Source: Desulfobacula sp. (lineage in GTDB: Bacteria; Desulfobacterota; Desulfobacteria; Desulfobacterales; Desulfobacteraceae). Taken from it: 14,615 bases of DNA. Of this stretch, positions 7,509 through 14,615 are shown one piece after another. The first letter of the stretch is position 1; each line of letters starts with the position of its first letter. Under the pieces are notes generated by a model. The model was not told the origin of the DNA. It worked only from the letters and a program-made list of their open reading frames with translations, and searched no databases. The stretch covers positions 1 to 14,615 of the forward strand of contig JAQICW010000671.1 in assembly GCA_027858355.1 (NCBI GenBank). Reading direction: 5' to 3'. Position numbers and translations under genes: made by a program.

Positions 7509-9971
7509 CTATGAAACAGGGAATTGGTTTGTTTTTATAAGTCCTTCCATGAGCACCACAGGAGATCCATCATCATCTGTGGTAATGCCTTTGGGAAGCA
7601 CAAACTTTTCATCCAAATTTTTATAATAGGACAAATCATAACAGCCAAGCTTTATCTTTAAATGACCATTGTCATGAACAAAAGATGACGTCAGGCCATA
7701 ATCCACTTCGCCCAGGCAAGTTGAAATCATATATCTCGGGATCTCTCTTCCTGATCCTTCTCTTCTGACTTTTGTGGCAATATCAACTACATCATAGGAA
7801 TCCACGGGGTGGTCGATATTCCATTTTTGCTGAATGGGAAGCCCTGCAACATAGAGGTGATGAAATTCAATTCCTGTCTTCCTTACTGAATTGGCAAGGG
7901 AATGGATGTGTTCATCTGAATCATTGATACCCCCTAAAAGAGCGGTATTGCAATACACTGTTATGCCCTTGTTATTTAATCTTCTGGCAAGTTTTGTATG
8001 GGCATCGGTTAACTCATCTGACAGGGTAAACCAGGTTTCGATTTCCAGTCTTAAAGGATTCACCACACAAAGATTATTCAAATCCCCAAGAGCATTGATC
8101 ACAGCCCGTGTATAAGCCTGGGGCTCATTGTTAAACTTCATGCTGACCAGGCGGACGGCATTCACATGGGGAATATCCTTTAAGTCTTTAATGAGTTTTT
8201 TAATGTAAAAAAGAGACTCTATAGCATCCGTTGACGAGGATATTATGACATCTGTAATCCTGTCATCTGATCTGATGTAATTGATCTCGCTTTCAGATGC
8301 GAGAACATCAATCTCAACCCGTGTTTCGTGGAGCCGTAAAAGTTTTTCAAATCCGGTATTTACAATGGATGGCCCTGTCTGCCTTTCATTAGCTAAAATA
8401 AATTTAAGCGTTTCAATATCATTTGTTGAAGCAGATGTTTTTTCTTTGACGACTCTTTTAGGTCGGGGGCCATGTAGAAAAGACTCATCCCCAATCTGTG
8501 CCATATACTGGATATCAATGGTTCCTTCATCATTGACCCTTATATTGGCAAGCTCACTGGCAAGAGGGGCAAAGGCTTTAAAATAACCCGGTGTATAAGG
8601 CGTTCTGATCCAGACAAAATTTTCATTGTCTTTTACCTTTTCCACTGCCCATCCACTGGTATACCAGTCAATTTTTCCGATGGGGGTTGCAGTACAGATA
8701 CTCGGAATAACCCTGTCAGACAGGTGGGCACGAAGATGATCAGCAATCTTGATCCCTTCGGACAGGGTAGTCCAGTAAATGCTGTTCCCATGGATGGGGC
8801 TGCAGGGGATATAAATATAATGAAGCTCTGCACCAGCTCCCCGCAACAGGCTGAAAAGTCTTACCAGTTCAGGGCCTTTGTCATTGCAGTCCTTCAAAAA
8901 TGGGGTCTGGACATACACGGCAATGCCATTGCTGACAAGATCTGATATAATCTCAAGACTTTCAGGCGACACTTCATCCGGGTGAATAAAATGGGTTGCC
9001 ACTTCCATCCTTTTGCCGTGCTGCTGAAGTTCAAAGTTCTTTTGCTTAAGGTATTTCAGATAAGCTCCTTCATTTTCAAGAAAAAGATCTGGATAATAGG
9101 CAATGGATCGTGTGGCAAGACGGAGAGTTTGAACATGATTCACCTGCATGAGCCCGTCTATGGTTGCTGCCATATTGGCCCGGTTCATGAAGGGATCACC
9201 ACCAGTAACAACAATTTCTTTGATGGCCGGAGAATCCTTGACATGCTGAATCGCTTTTTGAACACCTGCCACGGTCGGGTTCTTTTCATTTCTGGAATCT
9301 TTATGTTTTCTGAAACAAAACCTGCAATAAACGGGACAGGCCATGTTTAAAAGAAAGATAACCCGGTTCTGGTACATCTGTTCCAAGAGACCGTCATGGA
9401 ACTGCCCAATCCAGGTGTTAGTATGACCGCCGGAATCCAGTTCTTCGATAAAAGGCAGATACTGGTAGGCCACATCCTTTGATACCAGCATCTGGCGAAT
9501 GGTATGACGTGACAACCGGACCGGATATGTTTCAATCACCTGTTGAAGTTGTGCGCGATCCTTCTCTGGAACTTCAATATGAGTGGCTTTCTCAAGCTGA
9601 CCCGTATCTTTAATGGAAATATATCCATGTCCCGGCAGGGCCTGCTCAAGGATAGCCACGAGCATAAGATGCGGAATTTCAACCTGATTCACCCTTATTT
9701 TTTTCATTTCCCCTTTAACAACAGCGGAAAAAATCTGGGTAAAAAAACCTTCCGGGTTTTTGGGGTATAGTGTTTTTTCCAATAAATTGGAAAATTTCTG
9801 CGCCCCGCTGCCATCTTTTGTGATGTTGCAGAATTGTTCGCCTGCAAGCGTTTTCGTCCCATAAATATCAAGGAATTCAATTACAGCTCTTGTCAAAGCA
9901 GCAAGACTGACATCTGTTTTTTCCCCTGAATGTTTGAACACTATGTTTATTGAACGATCTTTACTTTCCAT
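7509..9971 (-). CDS. KamA-family radical SAM protein (aminomutase-like), tandem active plus degenerate barrel
   Basis: About 820 residues, roughly twice the length of lysine 2,3-aminomutase (about 415). Numbering is from ATG 9977. The stretch from about 1 to 150 has no recognised motif. Residues 160-480 form a KamA-like radical SAM barrel: CPVYCRFC (Cys214, 218, 221) for the 4Fe-4S/SAM cluster, Arg223, VVTGGDP (256-262) and IGKIDW with Lys435 as candidate PLP lysine. Residues about 540-770 repeat the same strand order without the cysteines or GGDP: NKGITVYCNTALLGGIND parallels SNGIAVYVQTPFLKDCND, and CLGEVDY parallels PIGKIDW with Glu757 in place of the lysine. It looks like a fused active/inactive pair. 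Family enzymes move an amino group between alpha and beta carbons using SAM and PLP; the substrate here is uncertain. ATG 9971 is preferred because AAGGA is eight bases upstream; from 9977 the gap would be two. Confidence 0.87.
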   Translation of the reverse strand: MESKDRSINIVFKHSGEKTDVSLAALTRAVIEFLDIYGTKTLAGEQFCNITKDGSGAQKFSNLLEKTLYPKNPEGFFTQIFSAVVKGEMKKIRVNQVEIPHLMLVAILEQALPGHGYISIKDTGQLEKATHIEVPEKDRAQLQQVIETYPVRLSRHTIRQMLVSKDVAYQYLPFIEELDSGGHTNTWIGQFHDGLLEQMYQNRVIFLLNMACPVYCRFCFRKHKDSRNEKNPTVAGVQKAIQHVKDSPAIKEIVVTGGDPFMNRANMAATIDGLMQVNHVQTLRLATRSIAYYPDLFLENEGAYLKYLKQKNFELQQHGKRMEVATHFIHPDEVSPESLEIISDLVSNGIAVYVQTPFLKDCNDKGPELVRLFSLLRGAGAELHYIYIPCSPIHGNSIYWTTLSEGIKIADHLRAHLSDRVIPSICTATPIGKIDWYTSGWAVEKVKDNENFVWIRTPYTPGYFKAFAPLASELANIRVNDEGTIDIQYMAQIGDESFLHGPRPKRVVKEKTSASTNDIETLKFILANERQTGPSIVNTGFEKLLRLHETRVEIDVLASESEINYIRSDDRITDVIISSSTDAIESLFYIKKLIKDLKDIPHVNAVRLVSMKFNNEPQAYTRAVINALGDLNNLCVVNPLRLEIETWFTLSDELTDAHTKLARRLNNKGITVYCNTALLGGINDSDEHIHSLANSVRKTGIEFHHLYVAGLPIQQKWNIDHPVDSYDVVDIATKVRREGSGREIPRYMISTCLGEVDYGLTSSFVHDNGHLKIKLGCYDLSYYKNLDEKFVLPKGITTDDDGSPVVLMEGLIKTNQFPVS

Positions 9972-10048
9972 TGCCATATTCCTTTAAACAAAAATTTCAT
10001 TTACTCGTAGCCCAGAAACACAATAATTACTGAACCTTTTTTCTTTCA

Positions 10049-10378
10049 TTACAATTGCTTTTCAGCCTTGTACAAATAGTATATAGTATCTTTAGGGAAT
10101 CCATATCCCAGGACTTTTCCCAATGTTTCCTCTTCATTTCCCGGATCAATTTGTATGACCAGATATTCTTTTAAATATTTGGAATCATAAATTTTTTTCC
10201 AGGCAAAGTTTCCCTTTTTCAAATATTGATATGGGATAAGGGTTTTGAGAAAAATAGAATCTGTCTGTTTGTTTAAGTCATTTTCAAAAATAATATAGCT
10301 TATTGAAGGATCAAGATGTTTCTTAATCCAGCCAAAACTTTTTTGAATTATTTTATGGTCTGAAAAATCCTTAAGCAT
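10049..10378 (-). CDS. Small hypothetical protein upstream of the kamA-like gene
   Basis: 109 residues from ATG 10378 (GTG at 10381 directly precedes it in frame). I do not recognise a family. The protein is Lys- and aromatic-rich, soluble, with no signal peptide or membrane segment. It opens with an amphipathic stretch (MLKDFSDHKIIQKSFGWIKK). An alternating hydrophobic section (EYLVIQIDPGNEEETL) and GYGFPKDTIYYLYKAEKQL near the end suggest an alpha/beta fold. The ribosome binding site is weak, with AGG about 12 bases from the start inside an A-rich run. It lies on the same strand as its neighbours, 98 bases after potA and about 70 before the kamA-like gene, so it may be part of that operon. 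Third codon positions and length make a real gene likely, but without a homologue it remains a prediction. Confidence 0.55.
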   Translation of the reverse strand: MLKDFSDHKIIQKSFGWIKKHLDPSISYIIFENDLNKQTDSIFLKTLIPYQYLKKGNFAWKKIYDSKYLKEYLVIQIDPGNEEETLGKVLGYGFPKDTIYYLYKAEKQL

Positions 10379-10479
10379 CACTTTTTTTTAACCTTTTTTT
10401 AGCGCACCCCTCCCCTTGAATTCATCTTAATTCTTATACTTCCCTGGCTTTAAAATTTAGCTGATTTTTATTTTGTGCA

Positions 10480-11583
10480 TCAAACTTTAAGCAGCCGGCA
10501 GTGCTTAGGATCCGCTTTCATAAAAACCTCTTCACCCCGCCGGTACGGAGATCGCTTGACAAAATTGATTGCATGCAGCAAAAACTTGTTTTCAAGTTCT
10601 ACGAAATAACTGACTTCACCTCCCATATAACTGCGATCCTTTATCTTTCCGAAAAAAACATTCTCCCCTTGTTCCGGGACATGGTCGGCTCTGTGACCTA
10701 TGTTAAATTTTTGAGCCCGTATTACCATTTCCACCTTATCCCCTTTGTTAAATGCTCCTGCCGGAACTGCAATGCAGGTGGTGTTATCTTCCAGGGTTAC
10801 ACTCAAATAATCGCCTTGTTTCTCATTTACAATGGCATTGAGAAAATTGGAATGCCCTAGAAAATCTGCAACAAAATGGTTTGCCGAATTATTATAAACA
10901 TCTTCAGGATCACCTTCCTGCTGAACAAACCCGTCTTTCATGACCACTACCTTATCTGACATGGACAATGCCTCTCTCTGATCATGGGTAACAAAGAGAG
11001 TGGTCACTCCCAAAGCCTGTTGGAGATTGTCAATCTCCATTCTCATATCTTCCCTTAAATTTTCATCAAGAGCTGATAAGGGTTCATCCATCAACAATAC
11101 ATCCGGTTCAATAACTATGGCTCTTGCAAGGGCAATCCGCTGCTGCTGGCCACCTGACAACTGGGATGGCATCCTGTCCCCGACTCCGGGAAGCCGTATG
11201 GTTTCCAGGGCTTTTTCAACCTTTTCTTTCATAATGGCTTTTGATGCACTTCTGTACTTGAGTCCGAATGCCACATTATCAAAAATGGTTTTATGGGGGA
11301 AAAGTGCATAGTTTTGAAATATCATTCCCAGGTTTCTTTTGTGTATCGGCGTATCATTTATTCGTTTGCCCTTGATAAAAATATCACCACGGGTTGGTTC
11401 CTCCAAACCCGCAAGCATTCTCAAAAGTGTGGTTTTTCCGCATCCTGACGGCCCCAAAAGTGTTACAAGAGATCCTTCCGGAATTTCAAGGTCCATCTTT
11501 TTAACTGCACCAATTTTTCCATACCATTTTTCAATCCCTGTGAATTTTACAAATGCAGGGTCTTTTTCCTGTTTCAAAGCCAT
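10480..11583 (-). CDS. potA: Spermidine/putrescine-type ABC transporter ATP-binding protein
   Basis: 367 residues, standard PotA length. The nucleotide-binding domain shows Walker A GPSGCGKTT (44-52), Q-loop Gln90 (MIFQNYALFPH), signature LSGGQQQR (142-149), Walker B DVLLMDEP (161-168, catalytic Glu167) and H-loop His200 (FVTHDQ). The C-terminal part from about 245 carries the TOBE-type region of the PotA/MalK group, ending in FMKADPKHCRLLKV. It hydrolyses ATP at the cytoplasmic face of the PotB/PotC channel. The ATG at 11583 follows GGGAG by three bases. It is the last gene of the transporter set potB-potC-potD-potA and is separated from potD by a strong hairpin. The family also includes importers for iron, opines and other amines, so polyamine is the best guess rather than established. 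Confidence 0.88.
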   Translation of the reverse strand: MALKQEKDPAFVKFTGIEKWYGKIGAVKKMDLEIPEGSLVTLLGPSGCGKTTLLRMLAGLEEPTRGDIFIKGKRINDTPIHKRNLGMIFQNYALFPHKTIFDNVAFGLKYRSASKAIMKEKVEKALETIRLPGVGDRMPSQLSGGQQQRIALARAIVIEPDVLLMDEPLSALDENLREDMRMEIDNLQQALGVTTLFVTHDQREALSMSDKVVVMKDGFVQQEGDPEDVYNNSANHFVADFLGHSNFLNAIVNEKQGDYLSVTLEDNTTCIAVPAGAFNKGDKVEMVIRAQKFNIGHRADHVPEQGENVFFGKIKDRSYMGGEVSYFVELENKFLLHAINFVKRSPYRRGEEVFMKADPKHCRLLKV

Positions 11584-11627
11584 ACGCTCCCAAATTAACC
11601 ATTAAATTGTTCGTCTGACAAATTAAT

Positions 11628-11658
11628 CTTCAGGCCCCGGCTTGGCCGGGGTCTGAAG
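11628..11658 (-). promoter_or_regulatory. Strong intergenic hairpin between potD and potA
   Basis: CTTCAG-G-CCCCGGC (11628-11641 on the plus strand) is the inverse of GCCGGGG-T-CTGAAG (11645-11658), giving a 14-bp stem with one non-Watson-Crick position and a three-base loop. It starts 15 bases after the potD stop in the direction of transcription. No T-run follows on the minus strand, so it is more likely a partial attenuator or an mRNA 3'-end protector. That would leave more potD than potA message, as is common when the binding protein is needed in excess. Confidence 0.6.
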
Positions 11659-11673
11659 ACATTTATGATTCTC

Positions 11674-12834
11674 TTACTTGCCAGCCATAATCCTGTCCCA
11701 TTTTTCAGCCCAATCAAGTTGATGGCCATTCCAATACGCAGGATCTGCAAACTGATACCCCTCCAGCTTGCCTGTAGGGTCATATGCCGGTAATTTCTTG
11801 ATTTCATCCGGCATGTCAACTTTTGTCGGGTCAAGACTTGACGGATAGCCCTGGCCGATGGCAACGGCTTTGGCAGCCTCAGGTTCAATCATAAAATTGA
11901 GTAGTTGCTGAGCCACGTCAAGGTCTGTCCCCTTAAGGACATACATGTATTCCATCCATGAATAGGTCCCTTTGGGTGCAAGGTATCCAATGGGGTGGCC
12001 TTCTTTCTGCAGCAGGCCGACCCTGCCTGACCAGGCAACGGTTGCATAGATATCACCATTTCCCAGAAGGCTCATCAGCTCAGAACCGGATGCCCAATAT
12101 TTTTTAATCATGCCTCTTTGTTCTTCCAAAGCTTCCCAGACTGCTTTCTCATCTTTGATATTGTTTGGATCCTGTCCCGTATGAAGCGCTGCATACCACA
12201 TGTTGGTGATATGATCTCCACCCCATGATCCCAGTTTTCCATCAAGGCTCTTGTCATATAATAGCGATGCGCCAAGTTTTTCAGCTTTTTCCTTGGATAT
12301 TTTATCTGTATTATAGGCAATACCTGTCTGTCCCAGGTCATAAGGCACTGCAGAAAGAGTTCCCTTTGTGATTCCCCTCAAGGTGTCGGTCATCTTTGTC
12401 ATTACATTTTTAAGGTTGGGAATCTTGGTTTCATCCAGAACAACGCCAAATCCCAGATCCGTGTACCTGGCATAATCATAGACAGCACTCAAATGGGCGA
12501 TATTGAATTCTCCGCCGGGTGGATAAGATGCCTTAACCTGGGTTAAAAATGCAGCCATGCCCGTAAATGCAGCATCAATCACTTTAACGCCCGTGGCTTT
12601 GGTAAAAGGATCAAAAGCAAATTTTCTTAATGCTTCAGAGGTTGACCCACCCCAGGAATGACAGGTAATTGATTTTGCAGCCAATGCGTTTTGTACAAGT
12701 CCAAAAGGACCGCCAATCAGTCCCATTGCAGCGCCTGAAATGCCAATAAATTTTACAAAATCACGTCTTGAAATCTTTCCTTCTTTGTAACTTTCATAAA
12801 CATCATCCAACCGCTTTTCCAAATCTTTTTTCAT
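11674..12834 (-). CDS. potD: Polyamine-type ABC transporter substrate-binding protein with Tat signal
   Basis: 386 residues. The N-terminus is a twin-arginine signal: ISRRDFVKFIG (Arg23-Arg24), a hydrophobic stretch GISGAAMGLIGGPFGLVQ, then ALA-A as the cleavage region near residues 50-53. Export of the folded protein through Tat is therefore expected; classical PotD uses Sec. The mature part begins ITCHSWGGSTSEALRKFAFD and continues as a two-lobed PotD/PotF-type (extracellular solute-binding family 1) protein, with AVPYDLGQTGIAYNTD in the hinge region and NGDIYATVAWSGR in the second lobe. It captures the substrate in the periplasm and hands it to PotB/PotC. The ATG at 12834 has AGGAG seven bases ahead. 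Inverted repeats flank the gene on both sides. The ligand may be putrescine, spermidine or a related amine; specificity residues were not assigned. Confidence 0.88.
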   Translation of the reverse strand: MKKDLEKRLDDVYESYKEGKISRRDFVKFIGISGAAMGLIGGPFGLVQNALAAKSITCHSWGGSTSEALRKFAFDPFTKATGVKVIDAAFTGMAAFLTQVKASYPPGGEFNIAHLSAVYDYARYTDLGFGVVLDETKIPNLKNVMTKMTDTLRGITKGTLSAVPYDLGQTGIAYNTDKISKEKAEKLGASLLYDKSLDGKLGSWGGDHITNMWYAALHTGQDPNNIKDEKAVWEALEEQRGMIKKYWASGSELMSLLGNGDIYATVAWSGRVGLLQKEGHPIGYLAPKGTYSWMEYMYVLKGTDLDVAQQLLNFMIEPEAAKAVAIGQGYPSSLDPTKVDMPDEIKKLPAYDPTGKLEGYQFADPAYWNGHQLDWAEKWDRIMAGK

Positions 12835-12866
12835 TTTTTTCTCCTCTTACCAAATGATTAAAATTT

Positions 12867-12896
12867 CAAACACCTGAGGTGAACATCCGGTGTTTG
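12867..12896 (-). promoter_or_regulatory. Inverted repeat between potC and potD
   Basis: CAAACACC (12867-12874) and GGTGTTTG (12889-12896) form a perfect 8-bp stem around a 14-base loop, in the 71-base gap between the potC stop and the potD start. Inside it, CACCTGAGGTG is a second, overlapping palindrome. It may be an mRNA processing or stabilising hairpin ahead of potD, or a regulator site. No evidence separates these. Confidence 0.4.
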
Positions 12897-12905
12897 TCTC
12901 TGTAC

Positions 12906-13709
12906 TTATGTCTTATTATTTCCCCTTGCAAACCGCCGGGATATATATCCGGCAAGTAAAGGCAGCGATACTGTCAACACAATCATGACCGCACCAAGGG
13001 CGTTAACTTCAGGACTTATGGAATTTCGCAGCATGCCGAATATTTTCACAGGAACAGTCTGGTTCTGTGCCGTGGCCCAGAAAAGTGTTGCTGTTACATC
13101 ATCAAAGGAAATAGTAAAAGCAAACAGCATGCCGGCTAAGATTGCAGGTGCCAGCAAGGGGAAAGTAATTTCTCTGAATGTTTGAAATTGATTTGCACCA
13201 AGGGACAATGCTGCTTCCTCATATTCCTTCTTAATTCCTACAAGTCTTGCCTGGACAATAAGAAGGACATAGGGCAGGGTTAAAACCACATGACCGATGA
13301 GCAGCAGAGCAAAACTCTTTGGCTGCTGCAGCCACCTGATAAATAACAATAAAGCAACCCCCAACACAACCTCTGGAACCATGATGGGCGCAATTAAAAG
13401 GGTGTTTAAAAATTCCTTGCCCCTAAACTCATATCGAATAAACGCCATGGCGGCAGGCACGCCAAAACCCGTGGCCAACACCGCTGTGCAGGACCCCAGC
13501 ACCAGGGAATTCTTAAAAGCATCCAAAATGGTTGAATTATGCGAAAGCTTTACAAACCACTTGAAACTGAACCCCTCCATTGGGAATGATCCAAACTGCT
13601 GGGGATTGAATGAGAGAATGACAACTGCAATAATCGGGGTAAACATCCAGACATAAACCAGAAGTGTAAATATTTTTATCAATGACCATCCTGAAATCAA
13701 TTTTTTCAT
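12906..13709 (-). CDS. potC: Spermidine/putrescine-type ABC transporter permease (second subunit)
   Basis: 267 residues with about six membrane segments (near 14-34, 67-90, 103-124, 134-154, 186-203 and 236-255). The coupling loop with the EAA signature is EEAALSLGANQFQTFREITF, from about residue 164, followed by PLLAPAILAG. This is the PotC/PotI pattern, including the periplasmic stretch after the first segment (SFNPQQFGSFPMEGFSFKWF) that is typical of the family. It forms the inner-membrane channel with PotB. Its ATG at 13709 lies 12 bases after the potB stop, with GGGAAG five bases upstream, so the two permeases are surely cotranscribed. Confidence 0.9.
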   Translation of the reverse strand: MKKLISGWSLIKIFTLLVYVWMFTPIIAVVILSFNPQQFGSFPMEGFSFKWFVKLSHNSTILDAFKNSLVLGSCTAVLATGFGVPAAMAFIRYEFRGKEFLNTLLIAPIMVPEVVLGVALLLFIRWLQQPKSFALLLIGHVVLTLPYVLLIVQARLVGIKKEYEEAALSLGANQFQTFREITFPLLAPAILAGMLFAFTISFDDVTATLFWATAQNQTVPVKIFGMLRNSISPEVNALGAVMIVLTVSLPLLAGYISRRFARGNNKT

Positions 13710-13721
13710 ATTTCTTCCCTG

Positions 13722-14591
13722 TTACGACTCATTGCTTAATGTTTTAAATATCTGGTTGATCCCCATATACCGGTTGTAGGTGTAGACAATGACCATCAAA
13801 AGCAACAGCAGAATAGTAGAGATAGCCGAACCAAACGGCCAGTCAAGGGTTCCGATTATCCGCTTGAAGATCAGGTTTGCGATCATGTTATTTCCGGGAC
13901 CGCCTAGAATCATCGGGGGAAGGTATGTCCCGCAGGTCAACACGAAGACAAGCAGGCATCCGGCACTCACACCCGGCAGGCTTAAAGGAAGTGTCACTTC
14001 TTTAAACGCCTGCCATTCTGTGCATCCAAGACTTTTTGCCGCTTCAGCCAGGCTCTTGTCAATGCCATCAAGGCTGACGTAAATATTTAAAATCATGAAT
14101 GGCAGAAGGTATTGTAAGAGGCCCATGATGACGGCCCCTTCGTTATACAGCATAGCCAGAGGACTTGCGATGATATTAAATTTCAGCAGCAGGTGATTTA
14201 TCAACCCGGAATCTCCCAGGATGTTTATCCAGCTTAAGGTCCGGATAATAAAGCTGATCCAGAATGGCAGCATGACCAGTATCATGAGAAAGGGTTTGAA
14301 CCTGGATTCTGTCTTATAAAAAAAGTATGCAGGGATGTAGCCCATGATCAGGCATAAAATAACAGTTTCAAGTGCAACACGAAGTGTTTTTAAAAGGACG
14401 GACGGATAAAAAAAATCTGCAAAAAATTTAGCATAATTGCCAAATTGAAAGGCCGGTATATCTTGCCCGCTCGGAGCTCTGAGCCAAAAACTATATACAA
14501 TGACAAAACAGACAGGGATCACCAGAAGAAAAAAGACAGCCGTCAAAGAGGGGGATAATAAAATCCAGGGTTTCCACGATTTATGTTTCAT
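13722..14591 (-). CDS. potB: Spermidine/putrescine-type ABC transporter permease (first subunit)
   Basis: 289 residues with about six membrane segments (near 12-34, 67-92, 100-119, 150-172, 208-228 and 254-272). The EAA loop, AEAAKSLGCTEWQAFKEVTL from about residue 182, is followed by PLSLPGVSAG, and the stretch GTYLPPMILGGPGNNMIANLI is strongly conserved in PotB/PotH. The ATG at 14591 has AGGA seven bases ahead. In minus-strand direction it is the first gene seen of the set. Only 24 bases precede it, so whether a promoter or another gene lies upstream cannot be told. Confidence 0.9.
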   Translation of the reverse strand: MKHKSWKPWILLSPSLTAVFFLLVIPVCFVIVYSFWLRAPSGQDIPAFQFGNYAKFFADFFYPSVLLKTLRVALETVILCLIMGYIPAYFFYKTESRFKPFLMILVMLPFWISFIIRTLSWINILGDSGLINHLLLKFNIIASPLAMLYNEGAVIMGLLQYLLPFMILNIYVSLDGIDKSLAEAAKSLGCTEWQAFKEVTLPLSLPGVSAGCLLVFVLTCGTYLPPMILGGPGNNMIANLIFKRIIGTLDWPFGSAISTILLLLLMVIVYTYNRYMGINQIFKTLSNES

Positions 14592-14615
14592 TCAACCATC
14601 CTATAACTTTTACTC

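Noticed and set aside
8982..9350. A 122-codon plus-strand frame inside the kamA-like gene
   Set aside because: It lies opposite the radical SAM cluster motif and has no ribosome binding site or family features.
10382..10479. An intrinsic terminator between potA and the small unknown gene
   Set aside because: Only a short AT-only inverted repeat is present, with no GC stem followed by a T-run, so it was not called.

Overview
The window comes from a Gram-negative bacterium of moderate, AT-leaning composition. Gene style and content (periplasmic substrate-binding proteins, a Tat-exported binding protein, a KamA-family radical SAM enzyme) would fit a marine anaerobic delta-proteobacterium such as the Desulfobacterales. 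That placement is an impression, not something the sequence proves.

Layout. (1) Positions 1-2222, minus strand: a three-gene ABC importer operon, ATPase -> permease -> NMT1/THI5-like binding protein. Stop and start codons overlap, and the last gene runs off the left edge. The ATPase has an apparent one-base loss near its 5' end that separates its start codon and ribosome binding site from the rest of the frame. (2) Positions 2395-5065, plus strand: a DMT/EamA transporter, an MFS transporter 12 bases downstream, and a broken membrane-protein gene whose pieces lie in three frames. (3) Positions 5109-14591, minus strand: nine same-strand genes. Read 5'->3' they are potB, potC, potD, potA (a spermidine/putrescine-type importer), a small unknown gene, an 822-residue KamA-family radical SAM protein, a cytoplasmic M23-like metallopeptidase, a class I/II aminotransferase and a TerB-like protein. 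A strong hairpin separates potD from potA and another inverted repeat separates potC from potD.

The most interesting part is 5656-10381. The KamA-like protein appears to be two tandem aminomutase barrels. The first keeps CxxxCxxC, GGDP and a candidate PLP lysine. The second follows the same pattern but has lost the cysteines and has Glu where the lysine should be, so it looks like a fused active/inactive pair. The two acidic residues that bind the lysine side chain in lysine 2,3-aminomutase are not found where expected, although the carboxylate-binding Arg is kept. The substrate may therefore not be lysine. Close linkage to an M23-like protein without a signal peptide, an aminotransferase and a polyamine-type importer suggests a pathway that takes up and rearranges an amine or amino acid. 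This is a hypothesis from gene context.

No rRNA, tRNA, CRISPR array, complete insertion sequence or riboswitch was recognised.
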